Below, piece by piece: positions 1-12,800 of a stretch of 64,000 nucleotides of DNA. The notes beneath the pieces are model-generated. The model was not told the DNA's origin. It saw only the letters and a program-made list of their open reading frames with translations, and made no database searches. Location of the stretch: the NCBI RefSeq assembly GCF_032854445.1, contig NC_088300.1:55900984-55964983 (forward strand), written 5' to 3'. Numbering within the stretch: position 1 is the stretch's first letter; each line of letters opens with the position of its first letter. This DNA comes from Liolophura sinensis. Taxonomy: Eukaryota; Mollusca; Polyplacophora; Chitonida; Chitonidae. The position numbers and the translations under genes are program-made.

Positions 1-756
1 ACACTCTTCGAATCCGCACCACAGAAACCTAAGGCCACATATCATTGGTTGATAAAGTAAAGAGTTTATTCTATACCGTATGCCAGGACGATCCAATACC
101 AAGCAGCTTCTTCAACAAACGATATAGTCAGCAGCCATGAGTCATATAGACATCTCTACTTTGGAGGGGTTTCTTCGCCTAAACTTCATAAAGCATCTTA
201 ATGTAGATAAATTTCTGTAGTTTCATGTAAAACATACGTACTGTATCCAATCACATCCGCACAACGATAAGAATGTCTTAAGTTTCTTTGGTTGAAAAGA
301 TGTCTGTAAAGATTTTAAGATGGGAGGAAGCACTATATACTGTGTATGTGGACATTTACTAGTGTGATTATTTGGGGTGATAGAGGGCTGGCAAACATGT
401 AGTACCACCCTCACTCAGTTAGTCGGTGTATAAGCACAGCCCTGTGATCTACTGAAGCATCAGCATCTATTGTCCTGCTCATATACCTCAGAAATACTTA
501 CAGGCATGTTTCCCTCAGGTGAAAGCGTGCTGTTTTACAAGGCAGGTCTTTCCCAGGTTGTTTATACAAGGCAGAAGGTGTTCCCTCCTGGTAAGGTCAT
601 ATACTCACACACACTCAATACAAATTGCTCTTAAATATGATACTTTGAAGACGCTAACCTGAAATAAGGAGATTTTAGTCCGGCCGGGTACAAAAGCTGA
701 GTCGGGCTAGGGCCAGTTTTCTGTTTACTGTATTTCTCTTTTCTGTTTTTTGGCAG
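1..756 (+). promoter_or_regulatory. Upstream region of lectin gene; probable intron or 5'UTR sequence
   Basis: No coding exon is seen here. The bases directly before the lectin start codon (about 735-756) are a pyrimidine-rich run ending in GGCAG, which reads as a 3' splice acceptor. The 5'UTR therefore probably begins in an upstream exon, and part of this stretch is intron. A consensus-like donor (CTG/GTAAGG, gt at 591-592) could end such a UTR exon, but nothing in the sequence proves it. No convincing TATA box was identified. Confidence 0.35.
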
Positions 757-823
757 ATGCTGTCGCGGTGGACTGCTGGCCTGGTGGCCCTGTTAGTGCT
801 GGTGGGACTCTGTAGTGCTCAAG
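757..823 (+). CDS. Lectin gene exon 1: signal peptide
   Basis: Encodes MLSRWTAGLVALLVLVGLCS and the A-Q that follow: a basic n-region, a leucine/valine-rich core and small residues before the expected cleavage site. It ends in phase 1 at AAG/GTAAAA. The ATG is the first base after a pyrimidine-rich AG acceptor, so this is an internal exon that begins exactly at the start codon. Confidence 0.85.
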
Positions 824-3800
824 GTAAAATCTCCACTCTCTCTTTCTCTCCCTCTCTATAGGTACCCCGTCTCCAATAGAACAGTCGGTCAGCTCTATGG
901 GTCTTACATCCTGCTTTATTAAAAATCCGTTCAGATAGCGCAGATATGGAATGTCTGAAGAGAGACTCACCTGAACAAATATTAACATGTCAAAGAAAGT
1001 CTTGATTACCACGTCACAAGGTGGAATACTGTAGCACGCTGGAGCACATAAGCTGATGACGTCACAGGATGACGGGCTGGCTTTCAAAATATTTCACAAA
1101 CAACGTCACTAACTAAATGTATGTATGTTACATTTCTTCGCCCACATAATATTTATTATGTAGACTAATGTCTTTAAGATCCTACCTGTCGAGCAACAGA
1201 CACCCGTGAGGCATTAACACTTAAATATGGAATAAGGCAAAAAAGGCAAGAATCTCGAACTTAAGCTTCACTGCAATGTTTTGTAGAGGGGAGAAAATTA
1301 ACATTGCACTATGATGCCTCATACCGTGCATGAGTGCAGGGGTGTGAGCAGTCATATATGTCACGTAACGCTGTACAACTCCACAGTCACAACTAACCTG
1401 TTTTATACGGAATTGATGGGAGGAAATGCATTCTGGTGAATGTGTACTTTCTGCAAAGCTGTAACTGGCTAACGCACCGGGTAGTTTGTGAACGAAAAAT
1501 GGATACTTCAGCCGGAGTGAATTATTTCACAGGTTCTGACAAATTACAGAATAAAACTTATGAAGTGAATAAGGTAAAACTTGTTCATGAAAGACTCTAC
1601 TCTGGTTAGACAGTTTCTATGACTAATATACTCTACATAAAGGAAGTCAGTAAAGGAACTAGCATGTGGATATGTTAGAAGAAATGAAAACCAGCAAAGC
1701 GATATTCTGAATAAGAGATGTGAACATATCATATGTACCATTTTGAACTTACATTTAAACTATGTAGTAAAGAAAACAAGCTTTATCACGCTAAATTTGT
1801 GGGATGCAAATGGTTTAAAGGCCAGGTGGGACGAATAGACCGTATTGTTTATCTTACACCTGAAAGTAAACAGTTTGCATCATGCGGTGGCTTCAGATAA
1901 CTGGCACTGTATGTCGGCGGCAACACTTGGTATAAGAAGGCAAACAACATGTGGTAAAAGTTATTGTAAATATAACACCAAGTAAGAAGTGACTTCTGGA
2001 GAGGTAAACAGCAGGCATCTTATCTGAAGATGGATTATACATGCAGGTTTATACAGTACGCTGTGTAATCTTTTTCCGAATGGATAGCCAACCAAAGTAA
2101 GATGACACTGCGGTTGTTACCTTGTTTTGGATAAGGTACTGTATATATGGTTACATAATGGGCTTCAGTGGTAGGACAGCTAAAGAGCCTATTGTCAACC
2201 CGCCTATATAACAATGGACGTGCTGTCACGTTATGTACAATTGGCTCGGACATTTCGCGGGCAAACAAAGTTTTGACTGCGGCGAATTTTTCTGTACTTG
2301 ACAACCCATCTCTTGTCTGGCGAGTGCTGGTGGGAGAAAGCCCGGGACAAGGCGGGCATATTTTCATAACCTCTGACAGGACGGTGCTAACACCAGGTTC
2401 TATACCTGTCACAATTAGCTGTCCTCATCTCCAAATTACCACAGCTTTACCGCACATTAGCTGACATTTCACAACACCTAGGTGCTTGGTATGGCTTACT
2501 CGTTGGCGGAATCTGGCGTGGGTTTTCAATGGCAAGGTGGAGACGGCGTACGAGACGCTATTGCAGTAGAATGGGGGAGCGATTAGAGCATCTGTTACAC
2601 ACAATACTTCTGTCATGTCACCAAGTGCGATAAGAAGAATCAGCTTTTCATTTATTTGACCTCCAAAACATTTCTCGTGTGTCTACCACGGATCAGTCAA
2701 TTTCGCCAAGAATGTCTCTGGAACAACACTGACTGGGTATGGTACTAGAGCAGTGCCAAGGTGTTTATTTTTCTCACATTACTAAGTACCTTAGATATGA
2801 TTGTCTGAACGCTGATTTCTTTGTGGTTCGGGGAAATTCGGTTTTGTTTGCACAGAAGACTGAGTACCTCGCAAATAATTTCACTCGCTTAAATGCTTCA
2901 GTAATTATATTATAAACGGTCATTTCTTCAATTCAGAGAGTCAGCGGATGCAACATAATTTGTTGCAGAACAGTTAGTGACATATAAAACTACTATACAT
3001 TAAATCGTGCGCCTATGTTTTATAAGTTTAGTCTGTAACTTAATCTGTAAACAGTGGACTCGCTTGAGAAATTTATTTGCGAACTGCTTTCTTGATATAA
3101 AGTGCTTTAAAGATAGGCGTAAAAGAGTCAACCTGTCATCAACGCGAATAATTATCCTCACTAAGGAATGTAATCCTGGCCGTCCAAGTTTTCCCCTTAT
3201 ATGGCCTCGTGTACACATCGTACCGTGGACAGGAAGGTGGGGCCTTAAACTCCCCATCTTCCGCAAATTTACCCTGGCGTGTCGGCTACCTCATGAGGTC
3301 GGTATTGTTGGCGTAGACTGAAGAGACACGTGTTACTGGATCCTCAATACTTCGGAACGCCTGATTAAGCTTGGCTTGTTGCGTCAACAGGCGAGCCGGA
3401 GTGAATCCCAATGAAAGTCTTTTCAGTGCGTAGAGTGAATGTATTTGTCCGTATTGTGAGGGTAATAAATGGTGGAATTTAAGGAATTCTCGAGGTGTAA
3501 AAACACTTATTTGTCGAGTGCAAGGTGTAGTATGCTTCTATCAACGTTTCATCCTTAACGCAATGTTCAGCGCCCCCTGGATACACCTCACCTTCATATC
3601 CCATGCAGGATGCAGTCTAAGCCAAACTACAGCCCAAATACCCTCACCGTTTCTGCGCCATCAATTTGGCTTCATTGATATAAACATGAAGCTCAAGGAC
3701 ACCAGAATCTGCTCAATTCATGTGATTACATAAGAGCAGGACGAACTTCTAAAACTGTCAGTCGCTTGGTGCAGCCAAAATTTGGGCCTGCACATGTTCG

Positions 3801-6800
3801 TTATCAGAGGACCCCCCACTTGGTTCCAGTGAACCTCAATCGCCCCATACATCATCATTCATCTCCACATAGAAGTCAAAATACCACTGGATACATTTTC
3901 ATCCAGATTACTATTACTAGATCCATGCCATGCTTTCGTTTTCCGCTGACGCCTTATTGACGTAGGCGAGACGATTTGCGTAGTTTTATTAATATCAATC
4001 TGTTGACGCATAAGTCTGCCGGGTGACTGTTTCTAACTTACGTCATCACTCACTGCAGTAACGCTCATGCTAACAACATAGTCTGCAGCTAAACACAGCA
4101 GTCATTTATCTTAGTACTTTCGCAGTTAAAGCGCAAGACGATTAGTTACTGTTTGTACACGTACATACAGCATAGATTCCCTGCATGTGGGTGTTCTACA
4201 CGTTTACAACATATACAGTCGTACATCCCTAACCTGGTTATTCAAGACAAATCCAGGAACACCTGATAAGCCTGGAGACTAAATGCAGGTGACTCTCTTG
4301 AAAATGGCGGTAGATATACGGACATCTGAAACTGACATATCAATTCCAGGAGCGGTGGAACCAGTTCCAGAGTCGGGGATGGAAATGGAGATGGTGACGG
4401 ATTCTGAGGATCCATTGGTTTGCCGAACAAAATCGGCTGCTTTTGAAAAACGTTGGGTTTGACTCCCTACGAGAAATCCCCCCTGCTCCGATTTCGTGGC
4501 ATGCACCTTAAGTCCAATAAGCCTAGTCGTTTATCCTTTCTTATGTTGACATATATAAACTTGGATTAGACCTATGTGAGTCATTGGATTTATTTCGCTA
4601 AAGGTTAAATCACTCACCAAGTAATAAAGTATATATTGTCATGGTCTCCTGGCTTGGAAATTGCCCCATAAAGAGAAAAAATCAAACGGCAAGAGTTTTG
4701 ACCAAGGTGGACAGCTTCTGGATGTGCCTAATCTAAGAATTACTCACACAGAGAGCTTCTTGCTTTGACGCCTTTGTTTGCTGGGATAAAACTGTCGTAC
4801 AATAAAACTGTGTGCTAACGTAAGTTATTCTATATGAGCCAGTATATGAAAACTTAATCCGTAGGTCAGTTTGTCTGTATTTGCAGTCTTTTCCGTTGGG
4901 ATTTAGATACGCGTAAATTGGCCAACCTGTCATTAGCACGGGTTCCAGTTAAAGGTCTAACTTGTGTACAGGGGCTTTAGTAGTGGCAGTTATTTGAAGC
5001 TTGCGTATAGAGAGCGGCACTTACTCTATCAGAAGTATGGGAACAGCCCTATATAGATATACACTGAAGTACGCTTATAGATCGAGGCATCGCGATTACC
5101 TCAGTCACACCTCACTCCAACATGTCTGAAACCTCACAACTCGCGTGAATGTCTCAAGTTTCTTGCCAGTATACTATGAATTTATTTCGGTTATTTACCA
5201 AGTTTCTTCACACAATTAAATCTGAAGAGCTCTTCTATATTTTTATAGCTGAAATATTGATAAATACGGAGTTAAACACAAACCACCTTTTTGAACCACT
5301 TATTTGTTCCTTTGGTGCTAAATTGTCCGGAAACATGGTGCCGTTTATGTTACTGTTGTTAGCGAGGCATGTTAGATACTAGAGTTATGTGTACCCTTAA
5401 TATGCCCGTCCCCCCACCGATAAGAGACCACTTCCCAACTCGTTAAGCTAATTTCTTCCTTGGTATTTCTTTACTTCTATGTGAAGAGTTCAAGCGTGGG
5501 TAAATGGCAGTTTGTATGCGGCAGAATCATATATCCGCCACCTCTTTATGTGTATAGTTTGCTCGATGTCCTTAAAGTCTCATCGTCTCACCGCGCAAAT
5601 AATTACACTGAGGTAGTGTTAGACCATTACAGGTATTGAAAACAGGTAAACTTTTTGCTCATTTTCAAGGGACGTACAAAAGAGCTCCCCCCCCCCCCCC
5701 ACCTCCCCCAAAAATACATGACGGTGGTTAGCCGAGGCAGAGCTATAGCACATAGATCTTGTCCTTTTGTCCATCTCCACCAAATAGTGTGACATACTTC
5801 ATGCTTCAAGTGGAACTATTCCAAGTATGCAAACCAAGGGACCAATTAATGAAGAGATAGATCGAGTTGAACGCAGGCTGAAAACAAATATCTGCGAGGT
5901 ATAGCAGGGGTCCTAGGCCATCCGTCACTCAAGGAAGCCGCCAAGCGTTGTAGGGAGGATATCCCGGGGCGACTCGGGCCTTGTGAATCGTCTACCTGTG
6001 GTTAGAAGAGAAAAACATGCCTACCCGCCGAGAAAAATGCTCTGCTAAAAGAATTCGATACCACCGTATATGCAGTCTGCTATTTCGATCACCTTTCACG
6101 TAAAACCGGGGCCACCTTAATTTTCTCTATATGCTCTAATTTCCGCTTGCATACCTGTATCGAATCATATTCAGGCGTTGTAATTTTATGAATGTTTCGT
6201 GAAAAGTGGACATATGAGAAGAAAACTTGACATACTGGCATAACCTTTCGGCGATTTTCACACGCCAGCGTGAGTAAGAATTACCGATGTTTCTTGTAGC
6301 AGTATAGTGCGCTAAAAAGAGGTCCAGAGGGCCGACAGGTACACGGACAGTAACAGGTGTGGCTGTCTTTGCAAGCTTACCTGCTGGATAGGTGGGTTTT
6401 AGGGCGCAGAATATCTCCCAGATGGAACAGCCGTAATTACAGACCAGCACCTTAAAATATACTTACATGAAGCACGATATCTTATACAGATCATTTTAAA
6501 CCTTTCGGTTATCATCTATATTTACTGTGCAATTAGACCTATATTATTTGAAGCGGATTGAAAGGACGAGGTTTTAACGATGGAACCCCGTATTATAACT
6601 GCAGGGCATTGGTCACTGTGTTTAATAATGATAAAACTCGTGATAGCGAGGTTTATAGGGGCCGATTAGCGGTCACTAGAACTGGTCATTACTGTTCACT
6701 GTCCACATTTATAATGGCTATTCAACAGGGAACGGTCCCCTATTTCTGGACCATCTTCATATAGACACACAGATGTGTCGATCGTCACAAAGGGTTCCCC

Positions 6801-9800
6801 AGAAACTTTGTGTTTAGCAGAAATGGATTAGGTATTTGGGACTAGCACAACTCGGGACCTACATATATTTGTAAAGGACCGGTGTATTGTGATGCTATAG
6901 GATAGCTACATATGTATTTACACGTCCTGTTGTCAGTCTCTTCACGTATTTCGGACAATGAAGTTTTCACAGTGTCCTTTACTCAAGCTTCCGTACAAGC
7001 TCTGTCGTTGATATCAGGAACCAGATACGGTTTATATGTTTCACGTATATACGTCTTACTCTGTATGTTGATTTGTATAAAATTATTTAATCTGATATAT
7101 GATATTAATGTAGCGCGGACTTTTGTCCTAGAACGGTTCGTTTCGTGACTTACTAAGCTGAGTACTTGTCTTAAAACTCTGGTTTTAAAAACTTATTGTT
7201 TAGAGATTGGTGCGTATACGGTAGTTGCACACTTACAGTCTCTGATATAAAGTTGTTTTTGTTAGCAGATAGCATCGTGGTGTAATGTTATATTAAACAG
7301 CATATACATAATGTAGAGCATGCAGAACGACATGCCTACGGGTATTAGTAGTGATATGTATACATATCCGTACATATGAAGCTGTGTTTCCTTTTGGACA
7401 AGGTTGAGTGGTTTTTACGTTTGTAATAAATACACCGTAATCGTTATCACGTGGACTAACTGGAAGTCGGAGATAGACATCGTATTTCATGCAATAAAGA
7501 CTAAAAAGTTTAAACTAGCACACCATGTAGATACAGATTGACTGGAGTTCGTGCCTCCCGGCGGACTCATTCTGAACGTAAATCAAAGTCATTGTTCACG
7601 GTCAGAATCTTGAAAATTAATTTAACATTACACATACTATAGGTTTGTGTGTTTTATGTTCCATAAAACAAACACTGCGAAGAAATCATTTATGACCTTT
7701 TTATGCCCCGGTATTTATGATAGCAACCAGTTTACACAGAGCCATTTGTTGTGAATGGGTTCAATCTGTTCTGTTCTGACAGTGCTATGTATACTCATTC
7801 CGAGATTGAATTGTAGATTGAATTTAGATTGAACTAAAACATCCAAGACCTAAGAGAAAATGCGAAATGTCAACAAAACTTCCCCAGTTAACTGAAAGAC
7901 CCCACATACTACGGCGGCATAGGCAGTCTTTCCGAGTCACTGGTTTTAATTGGTTGGGTCACACTTTTCTTATATACCTTCGTTGTGTACTGACTGGTGA
8001 AACTGTAGAGAACAGCCTGCATGAGTGTCAGTTCTTTCACTCCGTCATTAATGTATATCCCGCCTTCGGGCGGAATCTACGAGCGTAGAAAGAACGGAGG
8101 CTGTCAGCGTTCCTAAGGGTTCACCCCTCGCTGCTTTACCAAACTTTTACTTTGTCCAGAAATGAAATTAACCCTCTCTGTACGGAGGATGTATAGCTTT
8201 CTCTACGGTCAGTGCGTCCCTTGAATGTCCCCCTTTGGTGTGTATTATATGTCATCAACAAATGAATCTGGCGCGCTATTCCGCGATGTAGGGGTAGAGA
8301 CACAATGGTGAGCGTATTTTTCTTACCAGTTAAGGTATGATTAACTTTGCCCATCCAAGTTGAAGACATATACAGATACATATATATGTATATAAGAACA
8401 TCTGTTGTATACAGCACAAATGTCCCCAGGTAAAAGAGTTAAAATGTGATATGTTATAAACATCAGTTATACAGTATAAATCGTTGCAGTCAGTACCGGT
8501 ATAAACCTTTGATATAGGCCTACGTGTTTTTTTCGTGGCGTCATCATTTTGATGTCGTGCATGTACTATATCCTTAAACGTGAATCTATGACTGCCGAAA
8601 TTACTAGCAACTGTTTTCGTGCACGACATGCTTATTAAATCAGAAAAAAAATTTAAGAGTCTCCTGGAATTTTACTTCTCTTAAAATTTCATGGAATTCT
8701 CTGTTTATTGTTTTCTTGACTTGAATTTTATCACCTTGTGCATTAGATTATATGGAGATTGGATAAACTGTCGTGGCAATATTGCTATAGCCGTATGCTA
8801 CTGTCTGCTTTCATCCGTAAACTAAAGCTCATTTCCATAGCGCCATAGCCCCAAGTGTATAGCAATGCCATGCGATTTAAACGACCACTATAAATGTAAT
8901 TTCGTCGCCTCTCGTACAGTTAAAAATGAAGCACGTGGTTTAATCAAATGACATCTTCTGAACTACTGACGACAGTGACATATACCCGTAAGAAAATCAC
9001 AGTGTGGTAGGGATTTACACCACGATGTCAGTATTTCAGCTATACTATAATTGGGTATATGTCTACAAGTCGTCAGGGTATATAGTTACAGTGGCCTCAA
9101 AGCTCATATCTCCTGGGACAGGGCCTTCAGTGTTCGGACCTTGCTGAAATGCTAGTGTTTTGGTGTGGTGACTAATAGCGGTCAACGATTTGTTATCGGC
9201 TACTGTCAGAGAGCATGCCAGAACTGGACGTTCGGGAACTGAAGGGGATTGGGAATCACTGCGATGTAGTTATGCCCGTGCCCTGTCACTTCTATAGCTG
9301 TCTACTTGAGACGACAAAGCCTGACAAATATCTCCGGCGACAGCTCCCTGAGACCTCTTCATATCTGAGAGAGATTCGGTTCCTATCTGCCCCTGAAGTT
9401 CGCCCTCAGCCCCTCCCTTACTCTTTGAGGCCCCGGGATCCTAAACCGAACTCAGTATTACTTTCTAGGTATATACACATCTCGGGTCTCTTTTTAGCGG
9501 CCATCAAGTGTGAGGCTTACAAATGATACAGGTATACAGGTGTGTCTGACACAAACAAACAAGTGGTCACTCAGCGGGATAATCTGCTCATCACCTGATA
9601 GCCTTTATGAGGAAATCATAGCAGAGAGCTTATATAAATCAGGCTTAATGTGCGGCACTGTATTCCATCTGTGACCCTCAGCCCAAAGACCGACCGTATA
9701 ATAAACCATAGAGCTTTCTCAGTGGTGAAAAGTCCTACCTTTGAAGCCAAATGCTTTGTACCAAGACGGAACTGTCACACTGTACAATCTCACGTCTGTG

Positions 9801-12800
9801 GGGCATTTTGAGCATGCAGTCTGAAACAAAATCCGTGTCTTTGAAGAACGTTGGCAGCGTTGTCTGAGCAAGCACCAAACACTCCAGATGTGATATGTCG
9901 CCCTGCATTCTGGGTGACCAGAGAGCTAGCAGGGGCTCCCCTCACAGTACTTCGTACACTGACTTTTGCCACAAATAACGTCAGCATGTGGCGTACAACA
10001 TGGACAGCATATATCTGAGAAAACCAATTCTCCCTGCGCAGCTTCGTGAAAGTGGCCGAAGATACAAATAATCCCACAGTTTTCGCTACTTTGATCTAAC
10101 TTCCTTCACAGGTTTCCTGTATTGGATAATGTCAAATTTCCTGTGGGTTTTACGATCATCGATGACTGTCCATCTGACCACTTCAACTAATCTATACTAG
10201 CTTTAGATAAAAGCTCACTTTATTCTGCGTCTTACTACGGAAAAATACTTACTTTCATGAAATCATGAGTATTGATCTTGGTCATGGAGCACTACGTTTT
10301 TATGTACGTGTGTCAGTTAACAGAATAGTAGCCAAAGGGAAAAGATACAGGTTGAATGCTTTACCCTATTATCATTTTGTTGCTAAAACATTGCCACACG
10401 TTCAGCTAGTGTTAGTGATATGAAAAGTCCTCCTGTTTATAGTCGTCTAGTTTCATCTATAACGTTTGATGCAGATACAGGACCACTTTTCTAGAAAGTC
10501 TGGTTGTAGCTGACGACAATGTCAAGAGACGGGACCTGTTGGTCACTTTTCTAGAAAGTCTATATCTGTGTCTGATGGCAACGCCAAGAGACAGGACCTA
10601 AGTCTACCTGTAGCTGATGGCATTGCCAAGAGACAGGACCTAAGTCTACCTGTAGCTGATGGCATTGTCAAGAGACGGGACCCAAGTCTACCTGTAGCTG
10701 ATGGCATTGCCAAGAGACAGAACCTAAGTCTACCTGTAGCTGATGGCATTGCCAAGAGACAGAACCTAAGTCTACCTGTAGCTGATGGCATTGTCAAGAG
10801 ACAGGACCTAAGTCTACCTGTAGCTGATGGCATTGCCAAGAGACAGAACCTAAGTCTACCTGTAGCTGATGGCAGTTCAATCCATGTTTCATTAATGTCA
10901 CAGTGTCTCTTATCATTTGTACCCTGCAGCTGCTCGTGTTCGAGGCGCGTGTTTATTCAACTCTTCATTAGAATATTATGATGTAACAGACGATCAAGTT
11001 CCTTTTTTCTCTGTGTTACAGTCTGTGTGAACAATGGGCCCCTGGGGATGATCACGGGGAAGATCCAGGACTGGCAGATTACGGCCTCGTCTACCTACCC
11101 CCAGGAATGGGACAAGCACTGTCACGAGAAGTATGCCCGGATCTACCTTCCTAACAAGCTGGGCTGGTGCGCCAAATACAAATCCAGCTCGGAATGGTTG
11201 CAGGTCGACCTGGGAGTGGCTGCTAAGGTATCAACTCTTCCACTGTCTCCTCGACTTTCTATTTCAGCCTGGTTGCCATTGAGGTGACACAGAGGCCTAT
11301 CTAATTGCTGTACAAACCTGGCGGGTCCCGGTGAACCGTCCGACCTATTAATTAGCCCGTTAAACAGGCGGTCGGGCTGAGTGGGTCCACAAGCCTCACC
11401 TCCGTGCCGCCCGCCCGGTTTGTTGAGCAAACTTACGTGAACAGCTGAATAAGATGGAACAGGACCGCGAATTCTTGCTTAGTTACAGAGTCAGTAGTGA
11501 CACTTGTTCAGTGCGGTGTTAGTTACTGTTAACACATACTATCAAAGCAAACTGTCGCAGAGGTGAACTAAATAACTGATTTCAAAGGTGTTCTTAGGGA
11601 ATAAATAACCCGCGGGAACATCTGAATCTGAGGTTAAGGGTCATCGTCAGAAGTGAAGTAGTCGATGATGGCTGGATGAGTACAGAGGGACCTCGCTGCC
11701 GATTGCCCAACCCAACTCTCTTCCCGACCCCCCGGTCTGATCCAACAAGCTTGCTCCACAATGGGACAATTACTTGTCTAAATTTGTTATGTGGCTCATG
11801 CGAGAAATGGTACCTATCTTACACGGGGGGGGGGGGGGGGTAATGGTACATATGGTGGGGTTAAGAGTATGTGAGGTCTTCCCTATATCATATTATGTCA
11901 GACTGATAGTCAATACCCCGTGGTTAGAGAGCTATCATGTGTCCCGCGAGGCGAGTCTCGTACGCAGGCTCCGCTCGCAGTCACTGGACCAGGTGATGGC
12001 CAAATAACAGGCTGCCATAGAACGGTCTAATTGTCAAACCGAGGAGAAACTCACGGCCCTGACCCGCCCCTCCCCAAGCACGGATTCCTGTCGTATACCT
12101 ACTCTACCAGGCCCACGTGATTTGTTACTCGGAGATCAATGACTGACAATTACCTTAGTTGCCATATCATCAGGAGCAATTTGAGAAAACTCTATACCTG
12201 AAGTATCCCGATCTGACAGTTTAGCAAAAGGGTAAATTATGGGACTTCGCATAGTTGTGTCGTTGTTTCCACTCTTGCCTGTGTGGACTCGTTTGAAATA
12301 TATTTACGTTGTTCTAACCAAGTATCTCTTAGATTATAGCGTATGAGTTCAATATCAATTATCATGGAGTATTAAGTCGGATCACCGTAGGATTGTATTC
12401 GTTGAATACTTGTAGGGCTGATGGCTTACATTGCTTGGGAATTTCGTGCATACAATGCACCCAGTGACTTGTATGTCAGCCCTTAAAGACGATTTACGCC
12501 CTTCATAATGACACTGACATTTGTCATTATTGGTTTCCTTGCTATGAATTTACGATAATGTCGAATTAATGCAGTGATTAATCAGAGAAATGTTCACTGA
12601 ACAAAAGGTCAGGGCTGTATAACTGTAATCCGGTGAAGTCAGTGCACGTGCAGTAGGCAGTTTGACAGCCAGAACAGATGGGCTCCGTTCTGGTTCCCTA
12701 AAACTGCCAGAACTTTGATCTCATCTGACGTCGAAACCCATTCCCTAGAATATTTCTCCCCAATGTGCCTCTCAGCGCCTCTATTATGCAGATCTACCAC

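Noticed and set aside
10543-10981. Long open frames on both strands (98 and 137 codons) as protein genes
   Set aside because: They are generated by the 42-bp repeat, whose length is a multiple of three, and they lie in an intron of the lectin gene.
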